A stretch of 10,312 bases of DNA, from positions 1 through 10,312 of the forward strand of contig JAJRXE010000313.1 of NCBI GenBank assembly GCA_024276455.1. The letters run 5' to 3'. The notes under the pieces were generated by a model. That model was not told the origin of the DNA. It searched no databases and saw only the letters and a list, made by a program, of their open reading frames with translations. Shown piece after piece: positions 1-7,393 of the stretch (positions within the stretch are counted from its first letter, which is position 1; each line of letters starts with the position of its first letter). The stretch comes from Calditrichota bacterium. Its GTDB lineage: Bacteria > Calditrichota > Calditrichia > RBG-13-44-9. The position numbers and the translations under genes are program-made.

Positions 1-1
1 A

Positions 2-1825
2 ACCCTGCCCGGCGTGGTGGCGGAAGGGGATTTCAGTGGCCGCATGTATGTTCGCGGCGGACGCTCCGACGAGAACATTGTACTTCTAGACCGCATTTAC
101 ATTTACGAGCCCTACCATCTGAACGGCCTGGTGTCTATTTTCAACCCGGAGCTCATCCGTGATATTGAATTTTACGCCGGAGGGTTTCCCGCAAAATACG
201 GGCAGGCACTTTCGGCAGTGATCGAAGTGTACAATCGTTACGGAATACGGGGACATTTACAAGGACATCTTGCCACCAGCCTGATCTCCAGCAATGCTTT
301 AGTGGAGGGGGCACTCCCGGGTCCGCGGGGTTCTTTTTTGCTTTCGGCCCGTCTGAACTATTACGACAAAATCATGGATCTGCTTAAATTGCCGGAAGAA
401 TATTTTCGTCCCAATTTTTACGATTACCAGATGAAACTGTTTTATCCCCTCAATAAAAAACACCTGCTGGAAATCAACGGGCTGCTTTCCGGCGACGCCA
501 TTAACTGGAAGATCAATCAGGAGAATGAATTTCTGGACCTTCCCATGGAATCCCAAAAGTACGAGAGCCGCAATGCCACCGATCTGGCCAGCATTGATTG
601 GAAGTGGGTACTTTCCAAACGGGTGTTTGCTCACACCAACGCCGCTTACAATCATCAGTATGTGGACTCTCGCTATGTGTACCCCACCAGCTACTGGGCC
701 CATTTCAACGTCAGGAATTACGATGTTCGCAGCGAATTTACCATTCTTCCGGTGGCTCACCATAAAATCGAAAGCGGAATCTACCTCCACCTGGTGCAAG
801 TGGACTACTCCCTTTCCTATCCGCGCTCCTACTGGGAATTCTTTTTTTCCTCCAACAAGAAGGGGGGCGCTCGATTAAGCGACGATTCCACCCGCATCAA
901 GGCCGAATACCGCTCTGTTTACCAGTACTACGGATATTTCATTCAGGACGAATGGGAGGTCATTCCCGGACGCCTGGTTACCAATCTGGGAATGCGTCTG
1001 GAATATCTCAACGTTTCCGGCCAGTTTGTGGCCAACCCCCGGTTCAGCCTGGTGTACCACCTGACTCCTCACACCCTGCTCAAAACCGCCTGGGGGATTT
1101 ACAGTCAGTTCAGCCGCGATCCCCTGGTGTTTAATCCCGAAGCCGGAAATCCCAAGGCCCTGGCTCTGCAGGCTCAGCATTACATTGTGGGCATTGAACA
1201 TCGCTGGCAACCGGATTACCTCATTCGTCTGGAAGGGTATTACAAAAAATTGGACGACCTGATCACACCCGATCCGCTAAAAAATTACGATAATAACGGA
1301 GACGGCTACTCGTATGGGGTGGATTTCTTTCTGGAGAAAACCTTTTCTCATCGCTGGAGCGGCTGGTTAAGCTACTCCTATGGGGTTTCCCGGCGGCGCG
1401 ACGACCCATCCCAACCCTATTACTACCCCCAGCAAGACCAGCGCCACACCCTTTCTCTGGTGGCCAATTTTCAACCGGGAAGAGGCTGGAACCTGGGGTT
1501 CAAATGGTTGCTAAACAGCGGCAAACCGTACACCGAGGTGACGGACGTGCACCAGGTGACCGATTCCACCAGCGGAAAAATTGTTTTCGTCCCGGTCGAA
1601 GGCCCCATCAACGGGAAGCGCTTCCCCTACTACTCTCGCCTGGATATGCGGATTGAGCGAACCTTCTTCCTGGGGAATAAACCCCTGGTGTGTTACCTGG
1701 AAATCCTAAACCTCCTCAACCGCAAAAATGTGTACGATTACAGTTACAATCGGGACTACAGTAAAAAGAAAGCCATTCACCAATTACCGTTTTTACCGGT
1801 GCTTGGGGTAAAGTTTACCTTTTAA
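2..1825 (+). CDS. TonB-dependent outer-membrane receptor, 5' truncated
   Basis: This is the C-terminal 607 codons of an outer-membrane transporter that takes up a ligand using TonB energy. The frame is already open at the window edge and begins within the plug domain. The readable plug motifs are LPGV (residues 2-5 here), YVRGGRSDENIVLLD (16-30), YHLNG, FNPELI and YAGGFPAKYGQALSAVIEV. After that comes a long stretch of alternating, Tyr/Trp-rich beta-strands typical of the 22-strand barrel, ending in GVKFTF with the terminal Phe expected for outer-membrane assembly. The missing N-terminus probably held the signal peptide, perhaps a carboxypeptidase-regulatory-like domain, and the TonB box. The GTG at 14 is inside conserved plug sequence and is not the start. 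The substrate cannot be told from sequence. The next gene encodes another barrel protein and the one after that an inner-membrane transporter. Confidence 0.93.
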   Translation, partial: TLPGVVAEGDFSGRMYVRGGRSDENIVLLDRIYIYEPYHLNGLVSIFNPELIRDIEFYAGGFPAKYGQALSAVIEVYNRYGIRGHLQGHLATSLISSNALVEGALPGPRGSFLLSARLNYYDKIMDLLKLPEEYFRPNFYDYQMKLFYPLNKKHLLEINGLLSGDAINWKINQENEFLDLPMESQKYESRNATDLASIDWKWVLSKRVFAHTNAAYNHQYVDSRYVYPTSYWAHFNVRNYDVRSEFTILPVAHHKIESGIYLHLVQVDYSLSYPRSYWEFFFSSNKKGGARLSDDSTRIKAEYRSVYQYYGYFIQDEWEVIPGRLVTNLGMRLEYLNVSGQFVANPRFSLVYHLTPHTLLKTAWGIYSQFSRDPLVFNPEAGNPKALALQAQHYIVGIEHRWQPDYLIRLEGYYKKLDDLITPDPLKNYDNNGDGYSYGVDFFLEKTFSHRWSGWLSYSYGVSRRRDDPSQPYYYPQQDQRHTLSLVANFQPGRGWNLGFKWLLNSGKPYTEVTDVHQVTDSTSGKIVFVPVEGPINGKRFPYYSRLDMRIERTFFLGNKPLVCYLEILNLLNRKNVYDYSYNRDYSKKKAIHQLPFLPVLGVKFTF

Positions 1826-2101
1826 TCCGGACCTGGCCCTGGCTTAAGAGATGAACCAATCAGGTATTCGTAAAGCATTTTCAAGCACTTTTTAACCCAT
1901 TTGCAATCCGGATTTACCAATCAGGGGGCTCCCCGGGATGTAAACCGGTTCAAAAACTTTGCTTTTTGCAGATAAACCGCCAGAGACCAAAACAGTCTTT
2001 CCTGAACGGTTTGAATGAAAACCTCTGTTGCGGCTCAAATTGCCGGCAAACCAACCGATTATTCAGTCAGAATTGAGCGGAATTTTTGAAGGAGTCACCC
2101 G
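1826..2101 (+). other. Intergenic region with short palindromes and a repeated motif pair
   Basis: This 276-bp gap separates the receptor from the small barrel gene. No convincing intrinsic terminator or -35/-10 pair is visible. It holds short palindromes: AATCCGGATT (1905-1914), AACCGGTT (1943-1950) and TTGCCGGCAA (2040-2049). It also holds a repeated pair of words: AATCCGGA at 1824-1831 and 1905-1912, and ACCAATCAGG at 1855-1864 and 1916-1925. No reading frame here looks coding. The last bases carry the ribosome-binding site of the next gene (AAGGAG, 2089-2094). Confidence 0.5.
2089..2094 (+). promoter_or_regulatory. Ribosome-binding site of the barrel protein
   Basis: AAGGAG sits seven bases before the ATG at 2102. 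It supports this start over the overlapping frame that opens at 2086, which lacks such a site. Confidence 0.75.
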
Positions 2102-2797
2102 ATGAAAAATTTCCTCACCAATCGCTTGGGATTTCTTTTCCTTTTAACCATTTTGATTTCGACCAGCCGGGGAATCGATTTTGGTCTCCATATCGGCAAA
2201 GATTTCTACACGATTCCGAACATGGCCAAAGGCTTCCATCTGGCAGACGTGGATTTGACCGCGGCGTACATCGAGCGGGAAGGTTTTACAAATCCCTGGA
2301 TTCTGGGATTGGATTTGCAGTTTAAGTTACCCGGCGGTCTCCGTCTTAAAGCCAGTGCGGAAGGCACCTATTTACAGTACCACGTGCTGTACATTCGTAA
2401 TCAACCCAAACCCGGTGATCCCCTTTACAAAGAAACCAGCGAATACGAGGTCACCTGGGCCCGAGCGGCCTTGCTCGGTACCATTACGAAAGATTTGCTC
2501 CCGCTACCGATTTTCCGCTTTTACGCGGGTGCCGGAGGGGGCGTTCATCTGGTAGCGCCGGTAGTCTCGGACAAATTCCTCATTAACACCCTGACCGACA
2601 AATTCGCCGAACTGGATCCGACTACCGACGTTAAAATCGACCCGCGTTTTGGATTTCACCTGGTGCTCGGCCTGGCGATACATCCGCCCGCTTTGCCCCT
2701 GAACATCGTGGTGGAAGGAAAATACAGCTTCTTGCCTCGAGGAGAATACGAAGAACCCCACCGCTTTGCCACGGTTGTATTGAAAATGCTTTTTTGA
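2102..2797 (+). CDS. Small outer-membrane beta-barrel protein, exported, function unknown
   Basis: This 231-residue protein has an N-terminal signal peptide (positive MKNFLTNR, then a hydrophobic stretch to about residue 20, with likely cleavage near 24). It then has alternating amphipathic strands with Gly and aromatic residues (for example FGLHIGKDF, LRLKASAEGTYLQYHVLYI, FRFYAGAGGGVHL, PRFGFHLVLGLAI, NIVVEGKYSF) and ends in VVLKMLF with a terminal Phe. This is the look of an 8- to 10-strand outer-membrane barrel. I do not recognise a specific family. The start is fixed by AAGGAG at 2089-2094, seven bases before the ATG. It lies 276 bp downstream of the receptor on the same strand, so shared function is possible but co-transcription is uncertain. 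It could be a structural or porin-like protein rather than a transporter. Confidence 0.85.
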   Translation: MKNFLTNRLGFLFLLTILISTSRGIDFGLHIGKDFYTIPNMAKGFHLADVDLTAAYIEREGFTNPWILGLDLQFKLPGGLRLKASAEGTYLQYHVLYIRNQPKPGDPLYKETSEYEVTWARAALLGTITKDLLPLPIFRFYAGAGGGVHLVAPVVSDKFLINTLTDKFAELDPTTDVKIDPRFGFHLVLGLAIHPPALPLNIVVEGKYSFLPRGEYEEPHRFATVVLKMLF

Positions 2798-2957
2798 CCC
2801 ACATTACGCAGAGACACCAGACCAAAACGCCTTTTGATTAATCCGATCCACGCCTGGAAGGTCCTACCTACAAAAAAATCCTACCCTTTGAGAACGGGAT
2901 TTCGGAGATTATTTTACCTTTCTAATTGAATTCGGAAAATACAAACGGCTCTTCGGA
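2798..2957 (+). other. Intergenic region before the transporter gene
   Basis: This is 160 bp without a coding signal. A small CAAAA/TTTTG dyad (about 2822-2835) and an AAATCC...GGATTT dyad (within about 2875-2902) are present, but neither is a convincing terminator. No good promoter hexamers or Shine-Dalgarno sequence are evident before the next ATG. Confidence 0.35.
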
Positions 2958-4157
2958 ATGCAGAAAACAAACAGCGAACAATCCGCCCGAACAGACTCTT
3001 TTCATGCCGGTAAGGTGGTGGCCATTGCCACGGGACATGCCGTTCACGACACCTACACCGCTTTTTTGCCGCCGCTACTCCCCCGCTTCATCGAGAAGTT
3101 TGCACTCCTGAAAACCGAAGCGGGCGTCCTGGTGGTGTTGCTACAGCTTCCTTCCCTCTTTCAACCTCTGATCGGACACCTCTCCGACCGTCACAACCTG
3201 CGCTGGGTAGTGATTACCGCTCCAGCCATTGCGGCTGTTTTGCTAAGCTTAAGCGGCATCGCCCCGGCTTACAGCATTCTGGCGCTGCTGCTTCTGGTGG
3301 CAGGAATTAACTCTGCGGCGCTTCATGCGGTCGCGCCGGTGGTAGCGGGCAAACTCTCCGGTCAACGGCTGGGTAAGGGAATGGGATTCTGGATGGTGGG
3401 GGGAGAATTGGGCCGAACGCTGGGGCCCATCATCATTGTGAGCGCCATCGGCCTTTTTACCATGGAGAAGATGCCCTGGCTGATGATCGGAGGTCTGGTG
3501 GCGTCGCTCCTGCTCTACTTTAAACTGAAGGATATTCCGGTCCATTTTCGGCAGGAAAGCCAGGCCCTTCCCTGGCGGGAAGCGCTCCGCAAAATGCGTC
3601 CGGTGATGTTGCCGCTGGCCGGAATTATTGCCATGCGCGCCTTCATGGCCTCGGCACTCACCACTTACCTGCCCACTTTCCTCACCGAAGAGGGAAGCAA
3701 TCTCTGGTTTGCCGGCTTTTCCCTTTCCATTCTGGAGGCCGCCGGCGTGGCGGGGGCCCTGCTGGGCGGCTCCCTGAGCGACCGGCTGGGTCGCCGCCGA
3801 ATCCTGCTGTTTGCCCAGCTGACCACGGCCCTGTTTATGATCCTGTTCCTGCTGGTTCAGGGTCTTCTTCGTCTGCCATTGCTGCTCGTTTTAGGGTTCA
3901 GCTTGCTCTCTCTCACCCCGGTTATTATGGCACTGGTGCAGGAGAACTTTCCCGAGAACCGCGCGCTGGCCAACGGAGTGTACATGGCTCTAAGTTTTCT
4001 CATCCGTGCGGGTGCCGCCCTGCTAATGGGATCCATCGGAGATATTTTTAGTTTGCGCACGGCCTTTTACGCCAGCGCAGCCCTTATGGTGCTGGGGTTG
4101 CCACTGATCCTGAAACTGCCCGCCAGCAAAACCGACCGGCAGATGCATTACTCGTAG
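2958..4157 (+). CDS. Major facilitator superfamily transporter, Fsr (fosmidomycin-resistance)-like
   Basis: This 399-residue inner-membrane carrier has about 12 predicted helices, the usual length for MFS exporters. Features resembling the Fsr group include the first-helix segment GHAVHDTYTAFLPPLLP (26-42), LLQLPSLFQPLIGHLSDR (61-78, containing the loop 2-3 motif A) and SAALHAVAPVVAGKLSG (119-135), which lines up with the Fsr helix-4 region that normally carries a His/Pro pair. The segment GFWMVGGELGRTLGP (143-157) and a second motif A copy, GSLSDRLGRRR (271-281), follow in the C-terminal half. Fsr relatives are proton-driven drug or metabolite exporters, but the substrate here is unknown. 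The start is uncertain: the ATG at 2958 has only a poor ribosome-binding site, and an in-frame GTG at 3015 lies just before the first helix. The 3' end overlaps the opposing propeller gene by 10 bp. Confidence 0.9.
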   Translation: MQKTNSEQSARTDSFHAGKVVAIATGHAVHDTYTAFLPPLLPRFIEKFALLKTEAGVLVVLLQLPSLFQPLIGHLSDRHNLRWVVITAPAIAAVLLSLSGIAPAYSILALLLLVAGINSAALHAVAPVVAGKLSGQRLGKGMGFWMVGGELGRTLGPIIIVSAIGLFTMEKMPWLMIGGLVASLLLYFKLKDIPVHFRQESQALPWREALRKMRPVMLPLAGIIAMRAFMASALTTYLPTFLTEEGSNLWFAGFSLSILEAAGVAGALLGGSLSDRLGRRRILLFAQLTTALFMILFLLVQGLLRLPLLLVLGFSLLSLTPVIMALVQENFPENRALANGVYMALSFLIRAGAALLMGSIGDIFSLRTAFYASAALMVLGLPLILKLPASKTDRQMHYS

Positions 4158-5059
4158 GGAAGCAGATCGCCGAGGTTTACCCGGAAAATTTCCCGCTGCT
4201 CGTTGGTAATCACCAGCTGATCGCCGTCGAAGCAGATGCCCTCGCATTGTTTGGCAATAATGGGAAGCACCCGCACTTTTCCGGCAAAAAAATTGTCGCT
4301 GCCATCGTCGCTTTCAAATACCCAGATACCGGTGTAGGTCAGCACCGCCAGTTGGCGTCCGTCCGGCGAAATATCGGCCGCCGTCACCATTCCTTTCATA
4401 TCGAATTCCCCAATCTTAATGGCGGGATTCATCACGAACGGGGCGGTGCAGTCCAGGCGATACAGTTTGGTGTGAGTGTCGCTGCGGTGTTTGGTCAGGA
4501 CATACAGTTTCCCGTTTCTCCAAGCCAGGGCTTCGGCGTCGAAATTGCGCTGTTCCGGCGGGAAACCTTTCTGATCCGGGTAGTAGAAGAAGATTTTTCG
4601 CAGCACGCTGGTGCGATTCGCTTCCCGGGGATTGGGTTCTCGAACCACGTACACCACCAGGTCGCGCCGGGCATTGTTATTGTTGCCGGTATCGGCAATG
4701 TAAAGATTGCCCGCGTCATCGGTAGCCAGGTCTTCCCAATCCACATTCGCGGCATCGGGAATTTCAATCCCCTCAAAACGGTTCTTCGCCCAGGCGGGTT
4801 TAATAATCCTGCCCAGATTATCGAGGGCAAAAATGCGTGCCCGATCACCGGAATCGTTTAACGTCCAGTACACATCCTTCCACAGCCGACTTTTAACAAT
4901 GGCGGAACTTTCGTCAATCGGAGCAAACTGAATCCGGGCAAGCGGTTCCAGTACTCTTGGCGTCTCCGACGGCAGGGGAAACACCGCATTCTCCAGACGA
5001 AACTGGGCCAGAAGGATTAAGGGAAACAGTAAAAGATAAATCAAACCTTTCTTAAACAT
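4148..5059 (-). CDS. Secreted beta-propeller-like protein, function unknown
   Basis: This 303-residue exported protein has a clear Sec signal peptide (MFKKG, then a Leu-rich core to about residue 18, LLAQ at the cleavage region). There is no lipobox Cys, so it is probably periplasmic or secreted. The body has repeated four-strand, propeller-like units. Recognisable blade motifs are YWTLNDSGDRARIFALD (64-80), NVDWEDLATDD (105-115), LYIADTGNNNNARR (119-132), FDAEALAW (173-180), ADISPDGRQLAVLTYTGIWVFE (228-249) and CEGICFDGDQLVITNE (272-287). The DWEDL and IADTGNN pair is a pattern I associate with secreted NHL/WD-like propellers usually annotated as hypothetical. No catalytic function can be assigned. 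A GGAGG (complement of 5071-5075) lies 11 bases before the ATG. Transcription is convergent with the transporter. Confidence 0.85.
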   Translation of the reverse strand: MFKKGLIYLLLFPLILLAQFRLENAVFPLPSETPRVLEPLARIQFAPIDESSAIVKSRLWKDVYWTLNDSGDRARIFALDNLGRIIKPAWAKNRFEGIEIPDAANVDWEDLATDDAGNLYIADTGNNNNARRDLVVYVVREPNPREANRTSVLRKIFFYYPDQKGFPPEQRNFDAEALAWRNGKLYVLTKHRSDTHTKLYRLDCTAPFVMNPAIKIGEFDMKGMVTAADISPDGRQLAVLTYTGIWVFESDDGSDNFFAGKVRVLPIIAKQCEGICFDGDQLVITNEQREIFRVNLGDLLPYE

Positions 5060-5178
5060 GGTTCAAAATTCCTCCAGTCTCGGTTATCGGTAGCCTTTTC
5101 GAAAAAACTATTGAAAGGGAAAAATCAAATGTTAAAACCGGCGGGATGCTTTTCGGGGCCTGAACCAAAGCCGGAGTA
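5060..5178 (-). other. Intergenic region with a possible weak terminator of the reductase operon
   Basis: This 119-bp gap lies between two minus-strand genes. Read on the minus strand, the stop of the SDR-like gene is followed by CCGGC, a 27-base spacer, GCCGG and TTTT. That is a possible but loose terminator because the loop is long. The rest must hold the leader of the propeller gene. I find no good -35/-10 pair. Confidence 0.35.
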
Positions 5179-5910
5179 TTAACCCTTTCGCTGAACCTCT
5201 GTTAATAACTGACGACTTTTTTCGATCAGAAAAGCAGCAATATCTCCCGGAGTGTCCAATTTAATTTCTTCTTCACTAAACTTCTCCGCCACACAGTGAG
5301 CACAGTGAAACACCCGTTCTTTGTTTTGTTTATGTCGCAAATACGTTAAACAGATATCCACAACCTCGACACCCTTCAGCGCCGGATTCATTTTTAAAAT
5401 TTCCGTCAAGCCCATGACCCCATAACGGGTACTGCAAAAAATCTCTTCTTTACCGGATTGGCCACCCACTCCGTGCACAATATTTATCCAGAGGGAGGGC
5501 GATTTCATTTCCACCTGTTGCAAGAGAGAATCAACAAATCCCATCAGACGCTGTCCGGTCGCCCGATGATCGATATGCCATTCCGCTCCCTCGCCCTGCA
5601 CTCTTATTTTCATCAGTTCATTGCCTACAAAATTGAGAATAATGTCCGGTCCCTGAAGACGCTGCTTTTCCGCGGCGGTCAACTGTTCCCAGAATCGCTC
5701 TCCTTTTTGTGGGATTAGAAAAACATCTACAGCCTGCGATTGGTTCTTAAAACGATCGCGAAATTTTGCGGCGTCTTCGGCAGAAAGGGTGAACAGAACC
5801 ACCTGGAAACCTGCTTTCAGAAAACGGGAAACCATTTCCTCGCCCAAATGGAATTTAGGAAAGAGGAGTAGCACCCGACTGGAATTATTGAAGGAATGCT
5901 TACGACTCAT
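5179..5910 (-). CDS. Degenerate short-chain dehydrogenase/reductase-like protein (probable pseudoenzyme) with HCAHC motif
   Basis: This 243-residue protein has the order and length of a classical SDR Rossmann domain but lacks its key residues. The first strand and cofactor loop (RVLLLFPKFHLGEEMV, 12-27) keep one of the three glycines of TGxxxGxG. The NNAG position reads NFVG (93-96). The catalytic-Ser strand reads INIVHGVGG (142-150) with no Ser. The YxxxK helix reads FCSTRYGVMGLTE (158-170), so Tyr is Phe158 and Lys is Arg162, while the GLTE that follows is well kept. A segment HCAHC (202-206) is not part of the usual fold and could bind metal or cycle redox. It overlaps the upstream reductase gene by 11 bp and has AAGG (complement of 5917-5920) six bases before its ATG, so translation is probably coupled. 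It is intact, not a decayed gene. A function without SDR catalysis is inferred. Confidence 0.8.
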   Translation of the reverse strand: MSRKHSFNNSSRVLLLFPKFHLGEEMVSRFLKAGFQVVLFTLSAEDAAKFRDRFKNQSQAVDVFLIPQKGERFWEQLTAAEKQRLQGPDIILNFVGNELMKIRVQGEGAEWHIDHRATGQRLMGFVDSLLQQVEMKSPSLWINIVHGVGGQSGKEEIFCSTRYGVMGLTEILKMNPALKGVEVVDICLTYLRHKQNKERVFHCAHCVAEKFSEEEIKLDTPGDIAAFLIEKSRQLLTEVQRKG

Positions 5911-6883
5911 GACTTACCTTTGCGTTAGATTTCGAAAGGATTTTTAGATATCTCTCCAGACTATTGACTGCCGTAGCGGCTTCCCCGATGGCGGTGGCAA
6001 TCAGCCGTACTTTTCCCGGATAGGTCACCACATCTCCGCAAGCAAAAACCCCGGGGAGGGAAGTGCGCATCTCGGAGTCGACCACCACCTGCCGACCTTT
6101 TTTCTCCACCGGCAAATGTTTTAAGAAATCCAGGTTGGGCTGAAGTCCAATGTTGACGAGCACCCGATCTTTGAGCAGGACTCTTTCTTCGTTGGTCGTA
6201 TTCTCCTGGATGTGGATCGCCACTTTACCACCCTGATTCTCTTCAAACCGGAGAACTTGCCAATTCAACAAAATTTCGACTTTCTCCTGCCGGAGCTTTT
6301 CCACACTGGCCGGTTCGGCATTGAATTTGGACAAGCGGTGGATTAAAGTAATCCGGGCATTTTTCTCTAAAAGAAACAGCGCGTGATCGACTGCACTATT
6401 GCCACCGCCCAAAATGGCCACTTCCTGTTCTCTCCACTCTTCAGGATTAGTAATGGAGAAAAATATTTTTTTGTTTTCCAGTTCTTGTTCTCCCGGTACA
6501 TTCAGGCGCCGGGGCTGGAACAGTCCCATTCCACAGGCTAAAATTACCGCCCGGGTCTGCAGCACCTGCCGCCGGGTGTTCACCTGGAATAATCCTTGCG
6601 AGAGAGAATTTATGGTTTCCACCGGGTCGTTCTCAATCACGGGAATGTCATTTTGCCGAACCTGTTGGAGCATCATCCCGGCCAGCTCTCCAGCCTGTAT
6701 CCGGGAATACCCGGGATAATTGTAAACCGGCTTAAAAGGGTAGAGGCTTTTTAATTGCCCTCCAGCTTCCTGACCTTCCAGGATCGCCACCCGAAAGCCC
6801 TTATTGCGGGCAAATATGGCCGCCGTTAACCCTGCCGGCCCGGCACCGATTATGACCACGTCGTAAATGTTCTGCTCGTTCAT
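5900..6883 (-). CDS. Thioredoxin-reductase-like ferredoxin/flavodoxin-NADP+ reductase
   Basis: This is a 327-residue FAD- and NAD(P)H-binding flavoprotein, close to the usual length of the TrxR-like ferredoxin-NADP+ reductases (YumC type, EC 1.18.1.2). The FAD motif is GAGPAG (13-18), followed by GGQLKSLYPFKPVYNYPG (41-58), which fits FNR rather than thioredoxin reductase. The nucleotide motif is GGGNSAVD (159-166) with HRLSKF after it (182-187). The C-terminal FAD site is ACGDVVTYPGKVRLIATAIGEAATAVN (281-307). The CxxC of thioredoxin reductases, which should precede the second glycine motif, is absent (ITNPEEWRE). It should pass electrons between NADPH and a ferredoxin or flavodoxin in the cytoplasm. 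It lies 84 bp downstream of the membrane protein gene and overlaps the SDR-like gene. The Shine-Dalgarno sequence before its ATG is weak. Confidence 0.9.
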   Translation of the reverse strand: MNEQNIYDVVIIGAGPAGLTAAIFARNKGFRVAILEGQEAGGQLKSLYPFKPVYNYPGYSRIQAGELAGMMLQQVRQNDIPVIENDPVETINSLSQGLFQVNTRRQVLQTRAVILACGMGLFQPRRLNVPGEQELENKKIFFSITNPEEWREQEVAILGGGNSAVDHALFLLEKNARITLIHRLSKFNAEPASVEKLRQEKVEILLNWQVLRFEENQGGKVAIHIQENTTNEERVLLKDRVLVNIGLQPNLDFLKHLPVEKKGRQVVVDSEMRTSLPGVFACGDVVTYPGKVRLIATAIGEAATAVNSLERYLKILSKSNAKVSHES

Positions 6884-6940
6884 AGGTCACTTTTTTCTTA
6901 TTCGATAATCTTCACAGCCAAAGGATACACCATTCCGGTT

Positions 6941-6970
6941 AAAAAATTCTCCCCCGGAGCACTCCGGTTA
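6941..6970 (-). terminator. Hairpin with U-tract between the membrane-protein and reductase genes (possible weak terminator)
   Basis: On the minus strand the stop codon at 6970-6968 is followed at once by CCGGAGTGCTCCGG (complement of 6954-6967). This is a hairpin of five to six pairs, followed by GGGAGAA and six T residues. The gap between stem and T-tract makes it a poor full terminator. It may attenuate read-through, so the reductase is expressed at a fraction of the first gene. Confidence 0.4.
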
Positions 6971-7351
6971 GGTGCCTGCCGGAACCCCTTTTTTTCGGAG
7001 CAATAAATTAATAATGCTCCAGATAAGCACCCGGAAAGTCATGGCACCAATACTGTGAATGGCAACTTCCACATCCAGTAAGCGCATCACTAATAGAAGA
7101 ATCAATACCAGAAAATGGAGACCCAGAATGAAAGACGCCAACTTTTCTGCCCATGCGCGAACACCCCAGAGTCCCCAGGCATCCGCCACCCCCACCAATC
7201 CTAACACCACATTGTAAATCACCAGCAGGGGAATAACATGATACGCCGGGGTTGACCATCCCAGTAATACCTGTCCCCCGGAAACGACCGCCATGAGACT
7301 CACAATTAAAGCGAGCAGGGCGGCCACGCGATTTTTTGTCAAGAATGCCAT
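6968..7351 (-). CDS. Small integral membrane protein with four predicted helices, function unknown
   Basis: This 127-residue, strongly hydrophobic protein has four likely membrane helices at about 8-30, 36-57, 71-90 and 97-118. Short charged ends follow (TKNR near the N-terminus, LRKKGVPAGT at the C-terminus). I recognise no catalytic or binding motif and cannot name the family. The start is supported by AGAGGA (complement of 7359-7364) seven bases before the ATG and by the sigma-70 promoter just upstream. It is the first gene of a likely transcription unit with the ferredoxin/flavodoxin reductase and the SDR-like protein, although a hairpin in the 84-bp gap may limit read-through. A role linked to the reductase is only a guess from position. 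Confidence 0.8.
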   Translation of the reverse strand: MAFLTKNRVAALLALIVSLMAVVSGGQVLLGWSTPAYHVIPLLVIYNVVLGLVGVADAWGLWGVRAWAEKLASFILGLHFLVLILLLVMRLLDVEVAIHSIGAMTFRVLIWSIINLLLRKKGVPAGT

Positions 7352-7393
7352 CTTCTCTGTCCTCTGTAAATTTTCGTTTTTTCACTCCCCACT

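Noticed and set aside
14..60. GTG at 14 as the true start of the receptor
   Set aside because: The frame is open before it and LPGV and the following plug sequence are conserved mid-domain motifs, so the gene begins upstream of the window.
299..1210. Minus-strand open frames of 166 and 111 codons
   Set aside because: They are antisense to the well-supported receptor and have no coherent protein features.
1951..1968. CAAAAA/TTTTTG hairpin as terminator of the receptor gene
   Set aside because: The stem is all weak A-T pairs except one and has no T-tract after it. It is also about 125 bp past the stop codon.
2086..2325. 79-codon frame starting just before the barrel protein
   Set aside because: It overlaps the barrel gene in another frame and lacks the correctly spaced AAGGAG that serves the ATG at 2102. 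The product looks random.
4247..4861. 204-codon open frame on the plus strand
   Set aside because: It lies wholly antisense to the propeller gene, which has a signal peptide, blade motifs and a ribosome-binding site. The plus-strand product shows no domain pattern.
5900..6883. Annotation as thioredoxin reductase
   Set aside because: The active-site CxxC is missing, and the YPxK-type segment and C-terminal TYPGKVRLIATAIGEA pattern fit the ferredoxin/flavodoxin-NADP+ reductase branch.
7008..7385. 125-codon minus-strand frame overlapping the four-helix membrane protein
   Set aside because: Gly/Arg/Ser-rich nonsense in a different frame. The 127-residue product has clear helices, a ribosome-binding site and a promoter.
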